A DNA stretch of 63,223 nucleotides from Variovorax paradoxus (GTDB lineage Bacteria; Pseudomonadota; Gammaproteobacteria; Burkholderiales; Burkholderiaceae_C), in contig NZ_JAGGNU010000027.1 of assembly GCF_018614915.1 (NCBI RefSeq), positions 1-63,223 of the forward strand. Direction: 5' to 3'. Below the pieces are notes generated by a model that saw nothing but the letters and a program-made list of their open reading frames with translations, did not search any database and was not told the origin of the DNA. Position numbers and translations under genes: made by a program. Of the stretch, positions 9,901-17,526 are shown piece by piece; the stretch's first letter is position 1, and each line of letters begins with the position of its first letter.

Positions 9901-11388
9901 GTGAATACAGCCGTCAGCCAGGGAAGCATCGAACTGCCGATCGCCGGCCATGCGCCGCATGCCGAATCCAACGCACTCATCAAGCCGGGCTACCACCCCG
10001 CGCTCACCAACGAAGACCTCGCGCCGCTGAAGAAGCAGACCTGGGGCCAGTACAACATCTTCGCCTTCTGGATGTCCGACGTGCACAGCGTCGGCGGCTA
10101 CATCACGGCCGGCAGCCTGTTCGCGCTCGGCCTGTCGAGCTGGCAGGTGCTGGTGGCGCTGCTGGTGGGCATCTGCATCGTGCAGTTCTTCTGCAACCTG
10201 GTGGCCAAGCCCAGCCAGGTGACCGGCGTCCCCTACCCCGTGATCTGCCGCGCCTCCTTCGGCGTGCGCGGCGCCAACATTCCGGCCATCATCCGCGGCC
10301 TGATCGCGGTGGCCTGGTACGGCATCCAGACCTACCTGGCCTCGGCCGCCTTCATGGTCCTCGCGCTGCACCTGTTCCCCAACCTCGCGCCCTACGCCGA
10401 CGTCAAGCTGCACGGCTTTGCCGGCCTGTCGGCGCTGGGCTGGCTCGCCTTCATGGTGATGTGGGTGCTGCAGGCCTTCGTGTTCTGGCACGGCATGGAA
10501 GCGATCCGCAAGTTCATCGACTGGGCCGGCCCGGGCGTCTACGTGGTGATGACGGTGCTGTGCGGCTGGCTGGTGTGGAAGGCCGGCTGGAGCAACATCG
10601 ACCTCAACCTCGGCGGCGTCAAGTTCCAGGGCTGGGACGCGCTGCCGGTGATGCTTTCGGCGATCGCGCTGGTGGTCAGCTACTTCAGCGGCCCGATGCT
10701 GAACTTCGGCGACTTCTCGCGCTACGGCAAGAGCTTCGACGCGGTGAAAAAAGGCAACTTCTGGGGCCTTCCGGTCAACTTCGTGTTCTTCTCGCTGCTC
10801 ACCGTGATCACCACCGCGGCGACGCTGCCGGTCTTCGGCCAGCTGATCACCGACCCGGTGCACACGGTCGGCAAGATCGACAGCACCACCGCCGTCGTGC
10901 TGGGCGCGCTGACCTTCATGATCGCCACCATCGGCATCAACATCGTGGCCAACTTCGTCTCGCCGGCCTTCGACTTCTCGAACGTCGCGCCGCAGCACAT
11001 CAGCTGGCGCACCGGCGGCATGATCGCCGCGGTGGGCTCGATCTTCCTCACGCCCTGGAACCTCTACAACAACCCCGAGGTGATCCACTACACGCTGGAC
11101 ATCCTGGGCTCCTTCATCGGCCCGCTGTTCGGCATCCTGATCGCCGACTTCTACCTGGTGCAGAAGCAGCACGTGGTGGTCGACGAGCTCTACACGCTGA
11201 GCACCAAGGGCCGGTACTGGTACAGCAAGGGCTACAACATGAAGGCCGTGTGGACCATGGTCCCCTCGGCGCTGATTCCCATCCTCTGCGTGCTGATCCC
11301 GGCCTGGCGCGGCGCCGCGAACTATGCGTGGTTCATCGGCATGGGCCTCGGCTTCGTGATCTACGCCCTTCTCAACCGCAAGACCTGA
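9901..11388 (+). CDS. NCS1-family hydantoin/allantoin permease
   Basis: The product is 495 residues with about twelve membrane helices. It starts at GTG with GAGGAG 8-9 bases upstream. Family role: cation-coupled uptake of nucleobases and related rings. The N-terminal region (KKQTWGQYNIFAFWMSDVHS) and the following GGYITAGSLFALGLS fit the Mhp1/PucI branch that carries hydantoins or allantoin. The racemase gene follows 8 bases after its stop and then a GntR regulator, which supports uptake and use of a hydantoin-ring compound. The operator at 9793-9836 probably controls it. The exact substrate is unknown. Confidence 0.88.
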   Translation: MNTAVSQGSIELPIAGHAPHAESNALIKPGYHPALTNEDLAPLKKQTWGQYNIFAFWMSDVHSVGGYITAGSLFALGLSSWQVLVALLVGICIVQFFCNLVAKPSQVTGVPYPVICRASFGVRGANIPAIIRGLIAVAWYGIQTYLASAAFMVLALHLFPNLAPYADVKLHGFAGLSALGWLAFMVMWVLQAFVFWHGMEAIRKFIDWAGPGVYVVMTVLCGWLVWKAGWSNIDLNLGGVKFQGWDALPVMLSAIALVVSYFSGPMLNFGDFSRYGKSFDAVKKGNFWGLPVNFVFFSLLTVITTAATLPVFGQLITDPVHTVGKIDSTTAVVLGALTFMIATIGINIVANFVSPAFDFSNVAPQHISWRTGGMIAAVGSIFLTPWNLYNNPEVIHYTLDILGSFIGPLFGILIADFYLVQKQHVVVDELYTLSTKGRYWYSKGYNMKAVWTMVPSALIPILCVLIPAWRGAANYAWFIGMGLGFVIYALLNRKT

Positions 11389-11396
11389 AGACCTCC

Positions 11397-12155
11397 ATGC
11401 GCATCAAGATCATCAATCCCAACACCACCTGGAGCATGACCGAGAAGATCGGCGCCTGCGCGCGCTCGGTCGCGCGGCCCGGCACCGAGATCGTGGCGGT
11501 CAGCCCCTCGATGGGCCCGGCCTCCATCGAGAGCCACTATGACGAGGCACTCGCGGTGCCCGGCCTGCTGCAGGAGATCGCCGCCGGCGAGCGCGAGGGC
11601 ATCGACGGCTACGTGATCGCCTGCTTCGGCGACCCGGGCCTGCAAGCCGCGCGCGAGCTGGCGCGCGGGCCGGTGGTGGGCATCGCGCAGGCCGCTATGC
11701 ACGTGGCCAGCCTGGTCGGCACGCGCTTCAGCGTCGTCACCACGCTGGGCCGCACCGTCGGCCAGGCCTGGCACCTGGCCGAGGCCTACGGCATGAAGCG
11801 CTTCTGCGCCAACGTGCGCGCCTGCGAGATCGCGGTGCTCGAACTGGAGGCGCCGGGCAGCAAGGCGCGCGAGCGCATCGTCGACGAATGCCGGCGCGCG
11901 CTCGACGAGGACGGCTGCGACACGATCGTGCTCGGCTGCGCCGGCATGGCCGACCTGTGCGCGCACATCGGCCAGCTGCTCGGCGTGCCGGTGGTCGACG
12001 GCGTGGCGGCCGGGACGCAGCTGGTCGAGTCGCTGGTGAACCTGCGGCTTTCCACCAGCAAGCGCGGCGAGCTGGCGGCGCCGCCGGCGAAGCCGATCGC
12101 CGGCTTGCTGGAAGGCTTCACGCTGCCGGCGCCGCCGCTGAAGCGCGCAGCCTGA
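11397..12155 (+). CDS. Asp/Glu/hydantoin racemase family protein
   Basis: The product is 252 residues, starting MRIKIINPNTTWSMT, the standard opening of hydantoin and allantoin racemases. The two catalytic cysteines of the family are present in VIACFGDPGL and IVLGCAGMADL. The enzyme would interconvert hydantoin or allantoin enantiomers before ring opening. It is tightly linked to the permease. No hydantoinase or carbamoylase gene is in the window, so the pathway must be completed elsewhere. Confidence 0.87.
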   Translation: MRIKIINPNTTWSMTEKIGACARSVARPGTEIVAVSPSMGPASIESHYDEALAVPGLLQEIAAGEREGIDGYVIACFGDPGLQAARELARGPVVGIAQAAMHVASLVGTRFSVVTTLGRTVGQAWHLAEAYGMKRFCANVRACEIAVLELEAPGSKARERIVDECRRALDEDGCDTIVLGCAGMADLCAHIGQLLGVPVVDGVAAGTQLVESLVNLRLSTSKRGELAAPPAKPIAGLLEGFTLPAPPLKRAA

Positions 12156-12187
12156 ACAGGGAGCCTTGAGTCGTCCACAATCGGGCC

Positions 12188-12943
12188 ATGCCACGCGCTC
12201 CCAAAGCAACTGCCTCCCCGTTTCCGACGCCCAGCGCCGAGCCCGAAGCGGCCGCGCCACCGGACAAGAGCGCGACCATCGAAAGCATCGCGCAGGACAT
12301 CGCCACCGCCATCGTCGAGAAGCGCCTGCCGCCCGGCACCTGGCTGCGCGAGGAGGCACTGGGCCGCGTCTACTCGGTGAGCCGCACCAAGGTCCGCGCA
12401 GCGCTCCTGACGCTGTCCAAGGAGAAGCTGATCGAGATGATTCCCGACAAGGGCGCCTTCGTCAGCAAGCCCAGCGTGCAGGAAGCGCGCGAGGTCTTCG
12501 GCGTGCGCCGCATCCTCGAGAGCGAGGTGGTGCGCCTGTTCGTCGCCAAGGCGCGGCCCGCGGACTATCGCGCGCTGGAGCAGCACATCCAGTTCGAGCG
12601 CACCACGCTGCGCGCCACCACTACCACCGGCACGGTGCGCGAGAAGCTCCTGGGCGACTTCCACGTCGCGCTGGCCGAGGCCGCCGGCAACCGCACGCTG
12701 GCCGAGCTGGTGCGCGAGCTGGTCGCGCGCAGCTCGCTGATCGCGATGCTCTACCACTCCTCCAACGATCCGCACTGCTCCTCCGACGAGCATGCCGACT
12801 TCCTGCGCGTGTGCAAGAGCGGCGATACCGAGGCCGCCGTGGCCTGCATGACCGACCACCTGCTGCGCATCGAGGCCAACCTGCAGCTCACGAGCGGCGC
12901 GCAGGACCGGCAGCTCGACCTGGTCAAGGCGCTGCTCGCCTGA
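12188..12943 (+). CDS. GntR-family transcriptional regulator (FCD type)
   Basis: The product is 251 residues. A winged helix-turn-helix lies at about 40-105 (PPGTWLREEALGRVYSVSRT, then KVRAALLTLSKE), and an all-helical FCD ligand domain follows, with histidines in LGDFHVALAEAAGNRTL, EHADF and the last helices. Such regulators usually repress their neighbours until a metabolite binds. It is 32 bases downstream of the racemase on the same strand and probably recognises the GTATAC palindrome ahead of the permease. The Pro/Ala-rich first 35 residues look disordered. Confidence 0.88.
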   Translation: MPRAPKATASPFPTPSAEPEAAAPPDKSATIESIAQDIATAIVEKRLPPGTWLREEALGRVYSVSRTKVRAALLTLSKEKLIEMIPDKGAFVSKPSVQEAREVFGVRRILESEVVRLFVAKARPADYRALEQHIQFERTTLRATTTTGTVREKLLGDFHVALAEAAGNRTLAELVRELVARSSLIAMLYHSSNDPHCSSDEHADFLRVCKSGDTEAAVACMTDHLLRIEANLQLTSGAQDRQLDLVKALLA

Positions 12944-12950
12944 GTGAGGT

Positions 12951-13472
12951 CTAGCCGTCGACAGGATTCGCGGGCGTCTCCAGCATCAGCTGCCAGAAGT
13001 CCACGTCCAGCCATCGCCCGAACTTGAATCCGGCCTGCCGGATCGTCCCGGCATGCTCGAATCCGAGTCGCTGGTGCAGCGCGATGCTGCCCTTGTTGGC
13101 CAGGGCGATGGCGCCGACCATCACGTGATACTGCTGTGCCCTGGCCGCCGCGATCAGCTCCTGCATCAGCGCCTGGCCCAGGCCCTTGCCGCGGTGGTCC
13201 TTGTGGACGTAGACGGAGTGCTCGACCGAATACTTGTAGGCGGGCCAGGCGCGGAAGGTGCCGTAGCTGGCGAAGCCGAGCAGCCGGCCGTCTTCGTCGA
13301 CGGCGCCGATCACCGGGAAGCCACCGGCCTCCTTGGTCTTGAACCAGCCGGCCATGCTCTCCAGCGTGCGCGGCTTGTAGTCGTAGAGCGCCGTCGAGTT
13401 GACGATGGCGTCATTGAAGATCTCGAGGATGGCGCCGGCATGGGCGTCGTGCGTGCAGGCGATGAAGTCCAT
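12951..13472 (-). CDS. GNAT N-acetyltransferase, phosphinothricin/methionine-sulfoximine type
   Basis: The product is 173 residues with a single GNAT fold. The acetyl-CoA loop is HRGKGLGQALM. The opening (AILEIFNDAIVNSTALYDY) and GFASYGTFRAWPAYKYSVEHSVYV match the Pat/YncA branch, which acetylates phosphinothricin or methionine sulfoximine and, in the cell, probably related amino acids. It converges with the GntR gene with only 7 bases between. A second, different GNAT gene lies 12 bases upstream on the same strand. Confidence 0.87.
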   Translation of the reverse strand: MDFIACTHDAHAGAILEIFNDAIVNSTALYDYKPRTLESMAGWFKTKEAGGFPVIGAVDEDGRLLGFASYGTFRAWPAYKYSVEHSVYVHKDHRGKGLGQALMQELIAAARAQQYHVMVGAIALANKGSIALHQRLGFEHAGTIRQAGFKFGRWLDVDFWQLMLETPANPVDG

Positions 13473-13484
13473 GGTGCGCAGCGC

Positions 13485-13940
13485 TCACAGCTCTTTCGTG
13501 TAGACGATGAAACCCAGGTGCTTCGCGACCTTGTCGTAGAGCAGCCGGCCGGCGGCATTCGATTCGTGCGTCTGCCAGTAGACCCGCGAGGCGCCGGCGG
13601 ATCGCGCCTCTTCGTAGACGGCCTCGACCAGCAGGCGGCCGATCCCGCGGCCGCGCTGCGATTCGAGCGTGAACAGATCGGACAGATAGCACACCGGCTC
13701 GATGCGCGTCATGCTGGCGTGAAGCACGCAATGCGCCAACCCGACGACCTGCCCCTGCTCCTCGGCCACGAGCGCGAACATCGGCTCGTGCGGATCGAGG
13801 AAGCGCTGCCACGTCGTCTGCGTGACGGGCTCCGCCAGCCCGGTCTCGCCGTGACGTCCATAGAAGGCGTTGTAGCCGTCCCAGAGTGGGCGCCAGGCGG
13901 CGTAGTCGTTGGGCGTGACGGGGCGTGCGTGTAGAGGCAT
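13485..13940 (-). CDS. GNAT N-acetyltransferase
   Basis: The product is 151 residues from the ATG at 13940; the frame continues upstream but that part reads as non-coding. The acetyl-CoA binding motif is QRGRGIGRLLVEAVYEEA. The rest (YAAWRPLWDGYNAFYG, then VYWQTHESNAAGRLLYDKVA) is a common soluble acetyltransferase form. Substrate is unknown. The following gene begins 12 bases downstream, so the two GNAT genes probably form one transcript. Confidence 0.85.
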   Translation of the reverse strand: MPLHARPVTPNDYAAWRPLWDGYNAFYGRHGETGLAEPVTQTTWQRFLDPHEPMFALVAEEQGQVVGLAHCVLHASMTRIEPVCYLSDLFTLESQRGRGIGRLLVEAVYEEARSAGASRVYWQTHESNAAGRLLYDKVAKHLGFIVYTKEL

Positions 13941-14026
13941 CGGAGTTTCGACAGTGCGATGGGGTCGGAACCGGCAGCATACGAGTTCGCGCGCCAGGCA
14001 GGCCGAGGCGCACTGAGGCGGCCGGC

Positions 14027-14884
14027 TCAGATCATCGCCAGCGGCTTCCTGCGCCGCGGTGGCGGATGCAGGCGATCGATCTCGGCCAGGTCCTCCACGC
14101 TCAACTGCAGATCGGCAGCGGCCAGGTTGTCGCGCAGATGCGTCTCGCTCACTGCCTTCGGGATGGCCACCACGCCGGGCTGCGCGATCACCCAGGCCAG
14201 CGCGAGCTGCGCCGCCGTCACGCCAAGGCGCTGGGCCATCTTCTTCAATGCCGCATCGGAAGCCAGCGCGCCCTGGTCGATGGGGCTGTAGGCCATGAGG
14301 GGCATCGCCCTTGAGCGCTGCCACGGCAGGAGGCTGAACTCGGGCCCGCGCTCCCCCACCGAGTAATAGACCTGGTTCGCCGCGCAATCCAGCGGCTCGC
14401 CGCATACCGCGGCCAGCTCTTCCATGTCCTCGGTGTCGAAGTTGCTGACGCCCCAATGCCGGATGCGGCCGCCGTCAGCCAGTGCGCGCATCGCCTCGCA
14501 GGTCTCGGCGAGCGCATGCTCGCCGCGCCAGTGCAGGAGATAGAGATCGACGTGGTCCAGTCCCAGACGCGCCAGGCTGCGCGCGCGAGCGGCGGGCGTG
14601 CCCTTGCGGCTCGCGTTGTGGGGATAGACCTTGCTGACGACGAAGAGCTCCTCGCGCGTCACGTCGCCGGTGCGCAGCGCCTCCGCGATGGCCTGGCCCA
14701 CCACTTCCTCGGCACCGCCCTCGCCGTACATCTCGGCGGTGTCGATGAGCCGCCAGCCCATCTCGATGGCCGCGCGCACGGCGGCCACCTCGGCGCGGCG
14801 CCGGCCGCGCTCCTCGCCCATGCGCCAGGTGCCCAGGCCGAGCACCGGCATCCGGCCGCCGAGTGGAAGTGGGAGGGTCCGCAT
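14027..14884 (-). CDS. Aldo/keto reductase
   Basis: The product is 285 residues from the ATG at 14884. It is an NADPH-dependent carbonyl reductase of the 2,5-diketo-gluconate reductase-like branch. Visible are the barrel start (VLGLGTWRMGE), the catalytic Asp and Tyr (DTAEMYGEGGAEE), the catalytic Lys (VVSKVYP), the His (YLLHWRG) and the NADPH-binding IPKAVSETHLRDN. The frame is open upstream of the start and runs into a cytochrome oxidase remnant, so a fused longer frame exists. The true protein most likely starts at MRTLPLPLGGRMPVLGLG. Confidence 0.87.
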   Translation of the reverse strand: MRTLPLPLGGRMPVLGLGTWRMGEERGRRRAEVAAVRAAIEMGWRLIDTAEMYGEGGAEEVVGQAIAEALRTGDVTREELFVVSKVYPHNASRKGTPAARARSLARLGLDHVDLYLLHWRGEHALAETCEAMRALADGGRIRHWGVSNFDTEDMEELAAVCGEPLDCAANQVYYSVGERGPEFSLLPWQRSRAMPLMAYSPIDQGALASDAALKKMAQRLGVTAAQLALAWVIAQPGVVAIPKAVSETHLRDNLAAADLQLSVEDLAEIDRLHPPPRRRKPLAMI

Positions 14885-14929
14885 GGGAGACAGGATAGCG
14901 TCGATCCACGCGGACGCGAAAGCCCAAGC

Positions 14930-15094
14930 GCCGAAGGTGTGGAATGGCGCCGGCGATGCCACTTCCCATTCGAGCCCTTCCGCGCCCTCCCAGGTCTTCG
15001 CGGGCGCCGGCGCACCGCGCTTGCGCAGCGCCGGCAGCACGACGAAGAGCGCGAAATACAGCTGCGCGAGCCCGAAGGCGAAGGCGCCAATGCT
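14930..15094 (-). pseudogene. C-terminal remnant of cytochrome c oxidase subunit I (ctaD-like)
   Basis: About 55 residues read GAFAFGLAQLYFALF, then WEGAEGLEW and ASPAPFHTF. This is the last membrane helix and tail signature of haem-copper oxidase subunit I. The rest of the roughly 530-residue gene is absent: upstream sequence in this frame is unrelated, and the fragment runs in frame into the aldo/keto reductase leader. No other oxidase gene is nearby. I read it as debris left where the glycan locus at 15127 was inserted or rearranged. Confidence 0.6.
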
Positions 15095-15126
15095 TGGCCC
15101 GGCATGCTGCTTGCCCCTTCCCGTGC

Positions 15127-17526
15127 ATGCATCCCAGCCCGCCACTTGCCCCTGGCCCAAGTCCCATCCCGATTCCCGATCCGCCCATCTTCCGCAGTTT
15201 CTGGATGGCGGGCTTCGAAGGTGCGGACCATGTCAACAGCAAGGGCGAGGCCCTTTCACCCAACCAGGCGAGCGCGCATTGGGACCAGATCGAGCAGGAC
15301 TACCGCCTGCTGCGCGAATTCGGCATCCGCACGGTGCGAGAGAGCGTGGGCTGGCGCAACGGCGCCGCCGATCTTCCCGATCTCCGGCGGCTGGCGGCCC
15401 ATGCGGAACTGGCGGCGCGCATGGACATGCAGGTGCTCTGGACCATCCACCACTACGGCCTGCCGCAGGGAGTGGATTTTTTTGCCCCCGACTTTGCCGC
15501 ACGATTTGCGGGCTTCTGCGAGCAGGTGGCGCGCTGCGTTGCGCGTCACACGCAGTGGCCCGCGATGTTCCTGCCGATCAACGAGATCTCCTTCCTGAGC
15601 TGGGCCGCCAGTGCCACCGACTGGATCCATCCATACCGGGCCAGCACGGACGTCCGCGGCTTCGAGCTCAAGTGCCGGCTGGTGCAGGCCGCCCTGCGCG
15701 GCTGCGACGCGATCTGGTCGGTGCTTCCCGACGCTCGCATCGTCCACACCGACCCGATGATCTACATCACCGCCGCGGCGGACGCCTCGCCCGAGCTGCG
15801 CGAAGAGGCGCAGGCCCGCTCGGCCCAGCAGTACCAGGCCTGGGACATGCTGTGCGGCGCCCTGGAGCCCGGCCTCGGCGGCGCGCCGCACTACCTGGAC
15901 GTGATCGGCGTCAACTACTACCACAACAACCAGTGGGAGCATCCCACCGACGAATCGCTTCACTGGCATCTCGGCCACCCCCGGCGGCGCGACCCGGCGG
16001 ACATGCTCGAGGAGCTCTGCACGCGCTACCGAAGGCCGGTCTTCATCGCGGAGACCGGCCACGTGGGCGAGGGACGCGCATCGTGGCTCGACGACATCGG
16101 CAGTGCGCTGCAGCGCTGCGAGCAGAGAGGGGTGCCCATCGAAGGCGTGTGCCTGTATCCGATCCTGGACCGCCACGATTGGGAAGACCCGCGGTGCTGG
16201 CACCGCAGCGGGCTCTGGGATCTCCCCGACCCCGAGCGGCAACCAACCCGGCGCGAACTGCACCTGCCCTTCGCGCGCAGGCTGCGGCACTGGCAGTCGC
16301 TGCTGCCTGCGACGCGACACGGCCGCGGCCTTGCACCCGACCCACACGATTCTTCAGGAGAAAGCCTCATGAGCGCCATCGTCGTCTTCTCGCATTTGCG
16401 CTGGGATTTCGTCTACCAGCGGCCGCAACATCTGCTGTCCAGGCTCGCCAGGCAGTTCGAGGTGCTGTTCGTCGAAGAGCCGATCCCGGGAGCGGCATCG
16501 CCGTACCTGGAACGCATCGATGCAGCGCCCGGCGTGGAGGTGCTGCGCCCGCACCTGCCGGGCGCGGCGCCGGGCTTCCACGACGACCACGTACCCGCGC
16601 TTCGGCGGCTCCTGGCCGAGCACCTGGAGCGCAGGAGCCTGCGCGACCACTGGCTCTGGTTCTACACGCCCATGGCCTCGCCGCTGGCCGCGGGACTGGC
16701 GCCGGTCGGCATCGTCTACGACTGCATGGACGAACTCTCCGCCTTCCTGCATGCGCCACCGGAGCTTCTGCAGCGTGAGGCCGCGCTGTTCGATGCCGCG
16801 GACCTGGTCTTCACCGGCGGCGCCAGCCTCTACGAAGCCAAGAAGAGCCGGCATCCCGATGTCCATTGCTTCCCCAGCAGCGTGGACGCCGCGCACTTCT
16901 CGCGTGCGCGCGCGCAGGGCAGTCCTGACGCGGGCGAGCCGCGCGACGCCGCGTCGCCACGGCTGGGCTTCTTCGGCGTCATCGACGAGCGGCTCGACCT
17001 GGCGCTCGTCGGCGGCCTGGCCGAGGCCCATCCGGACTGGTCCATCGTGATGGTCGGGCCGGTGGTCAAGATCGATCCCGCAACCCTGCCGAAACAACCG
17101 AACATCCAATGGGTCGGCCAGCGCAGCTATGAGGAACTGCCCGAGCTGGTCGCGCAGTGGGACGTCTGCCTTCTGCCCTTCGCCCTCAACGAGTCCACGC
17201 GCTACATCAGCCCGACGAAGACGCTGGAATACCTCGCCGCCGACCGGCCGGTGGTCAGCACGCCGGTCAAGGACGTGGCGCGGCAATACGACGGCGTGGT
17301 CGCGATCGCCGACGGCCTGCCCGCCTTCGTCGCCGCCTGCGAGCGCGCGCTGGGCGCAAGTCCCGCCGAGCGCGAGGCGCAGAAAGCCGTGCGCGCCGCA
17401 GTCGTGGCCGGGACCTCCTGGGACGCCACCGCCGACGCCATGCGCCGCGAGATGGAACGCGTGCTGGCAGTCAAGCGGGCCGCGCACATCGCCGCACCGG
17501 CGCAGGGAACTCAGGCGGTCTCCTGA
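15127..17526 (+). CDS. GH1-like glycosidase fused in frame to a glycosyltransferase
   Basis: A single open frame of 799 residues. Residues 20-400 are a beta-glucosidase-like (GH1/COG2723) barrel with the putative acid/base E153 (LPINEISF) and nucleophile E309 (FIAETGHVG). Residues 415-799 are a GT-B glycosyltransferase (GT1/GT4 type) opening SAIVVFSHLRWDFVYQRPQH, with the late donor-binding region SPTKTLEYLAADRPVVSTP. No stop separates them. However, a strong Shine-Dalgarno precedes the ATG at 16369, so the transferase may also be made alone. In relatives I would expect two separate genes. With UDP-galactopyranose mutase and an ABC exporter next door, it probably builds or trims a surface glycan. 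The start at 15127 has no clear ribosome binding site. The 3' end overlaps the convergent ABC gene by 16 bases. Confidence 0.75.
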   Translation: MHPSPPLAPGPSPIPIPDPPIFRSFWMAGFEGADHVNSKGEALSPNQASAHWDQIEQDYRLLREFGIRTVRESVGWRNGAADLPDLRRLAAHAELAARMDMQVLWTIHHYGLPQGVDFFAPDFAARFAGFCEQVARCVARHTQWPAMFLPINEISFLSWAASATDWIHPYRASTDVRGFELKCRLVQAALRGCDAIWSVLPDARIVHTDPMIYITAAADASPELREEAQARSAQQYQAWDMLCGALEPGLGGAPHYLDVIGVNYYHNNQWEHPTDESLHWHLGHPRRRDPADMLEELCTRYRRPVFIAETGHVGEGRASWLDDIGSALQRCEQRGVPIEGVCLYPILDRHDWEDPRCWHRSGLWDLPDPERQPTRRELHLPFARRLRHWQSLLPATRHGRGLAPDPHDSSGESLMSAIVVFSHLRWDFVYQRPQHLLSRLARQFEVLFVEEPIPGAASPYLERIDAAPGVEVLRPHLPGAAPGFHDDHVPALRRLLAEHLERRSLRDHWLWFYTPMASPLAAGLAPVGIVYDCMDELSAFLHAPPELLQREAALFDAADLVFTGGASLYEAKKSRHPDVHCFPSSVDAAHFSRARAQGSPDAGEPRDAASPRLGFFGVIDERLDLALVGGLAEAHPDWSIVMVGPVVKIDPATLPKQPNIQWVGQRSYEELPELVAQWDVCLLPFALNESTRYISPTKTLEYLAADRPVVSTPVKDVARQYDGVVAIADGLPAFVAACERALGASPAEREAQKAVRAAVVAGTSWDATADAMRREMERVLAVKRAAHIAAPAQGTQAVS
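16356..16371 (+). promoter_or_regulatory. Internal ribosome binding site and start inside the fused glycosidase-transferase gene
   Basis: AGGAGA at 16356-16361 lies 7 bases before an in-frame ATG at 16369. Initiation here would give a 385-residue glycosyltransferase (MSAIVVFSHLRW onward). The site looks like the normal start of a once separate gene whose upstream neighbour has lost its stop codon. Confidence 0.6.
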
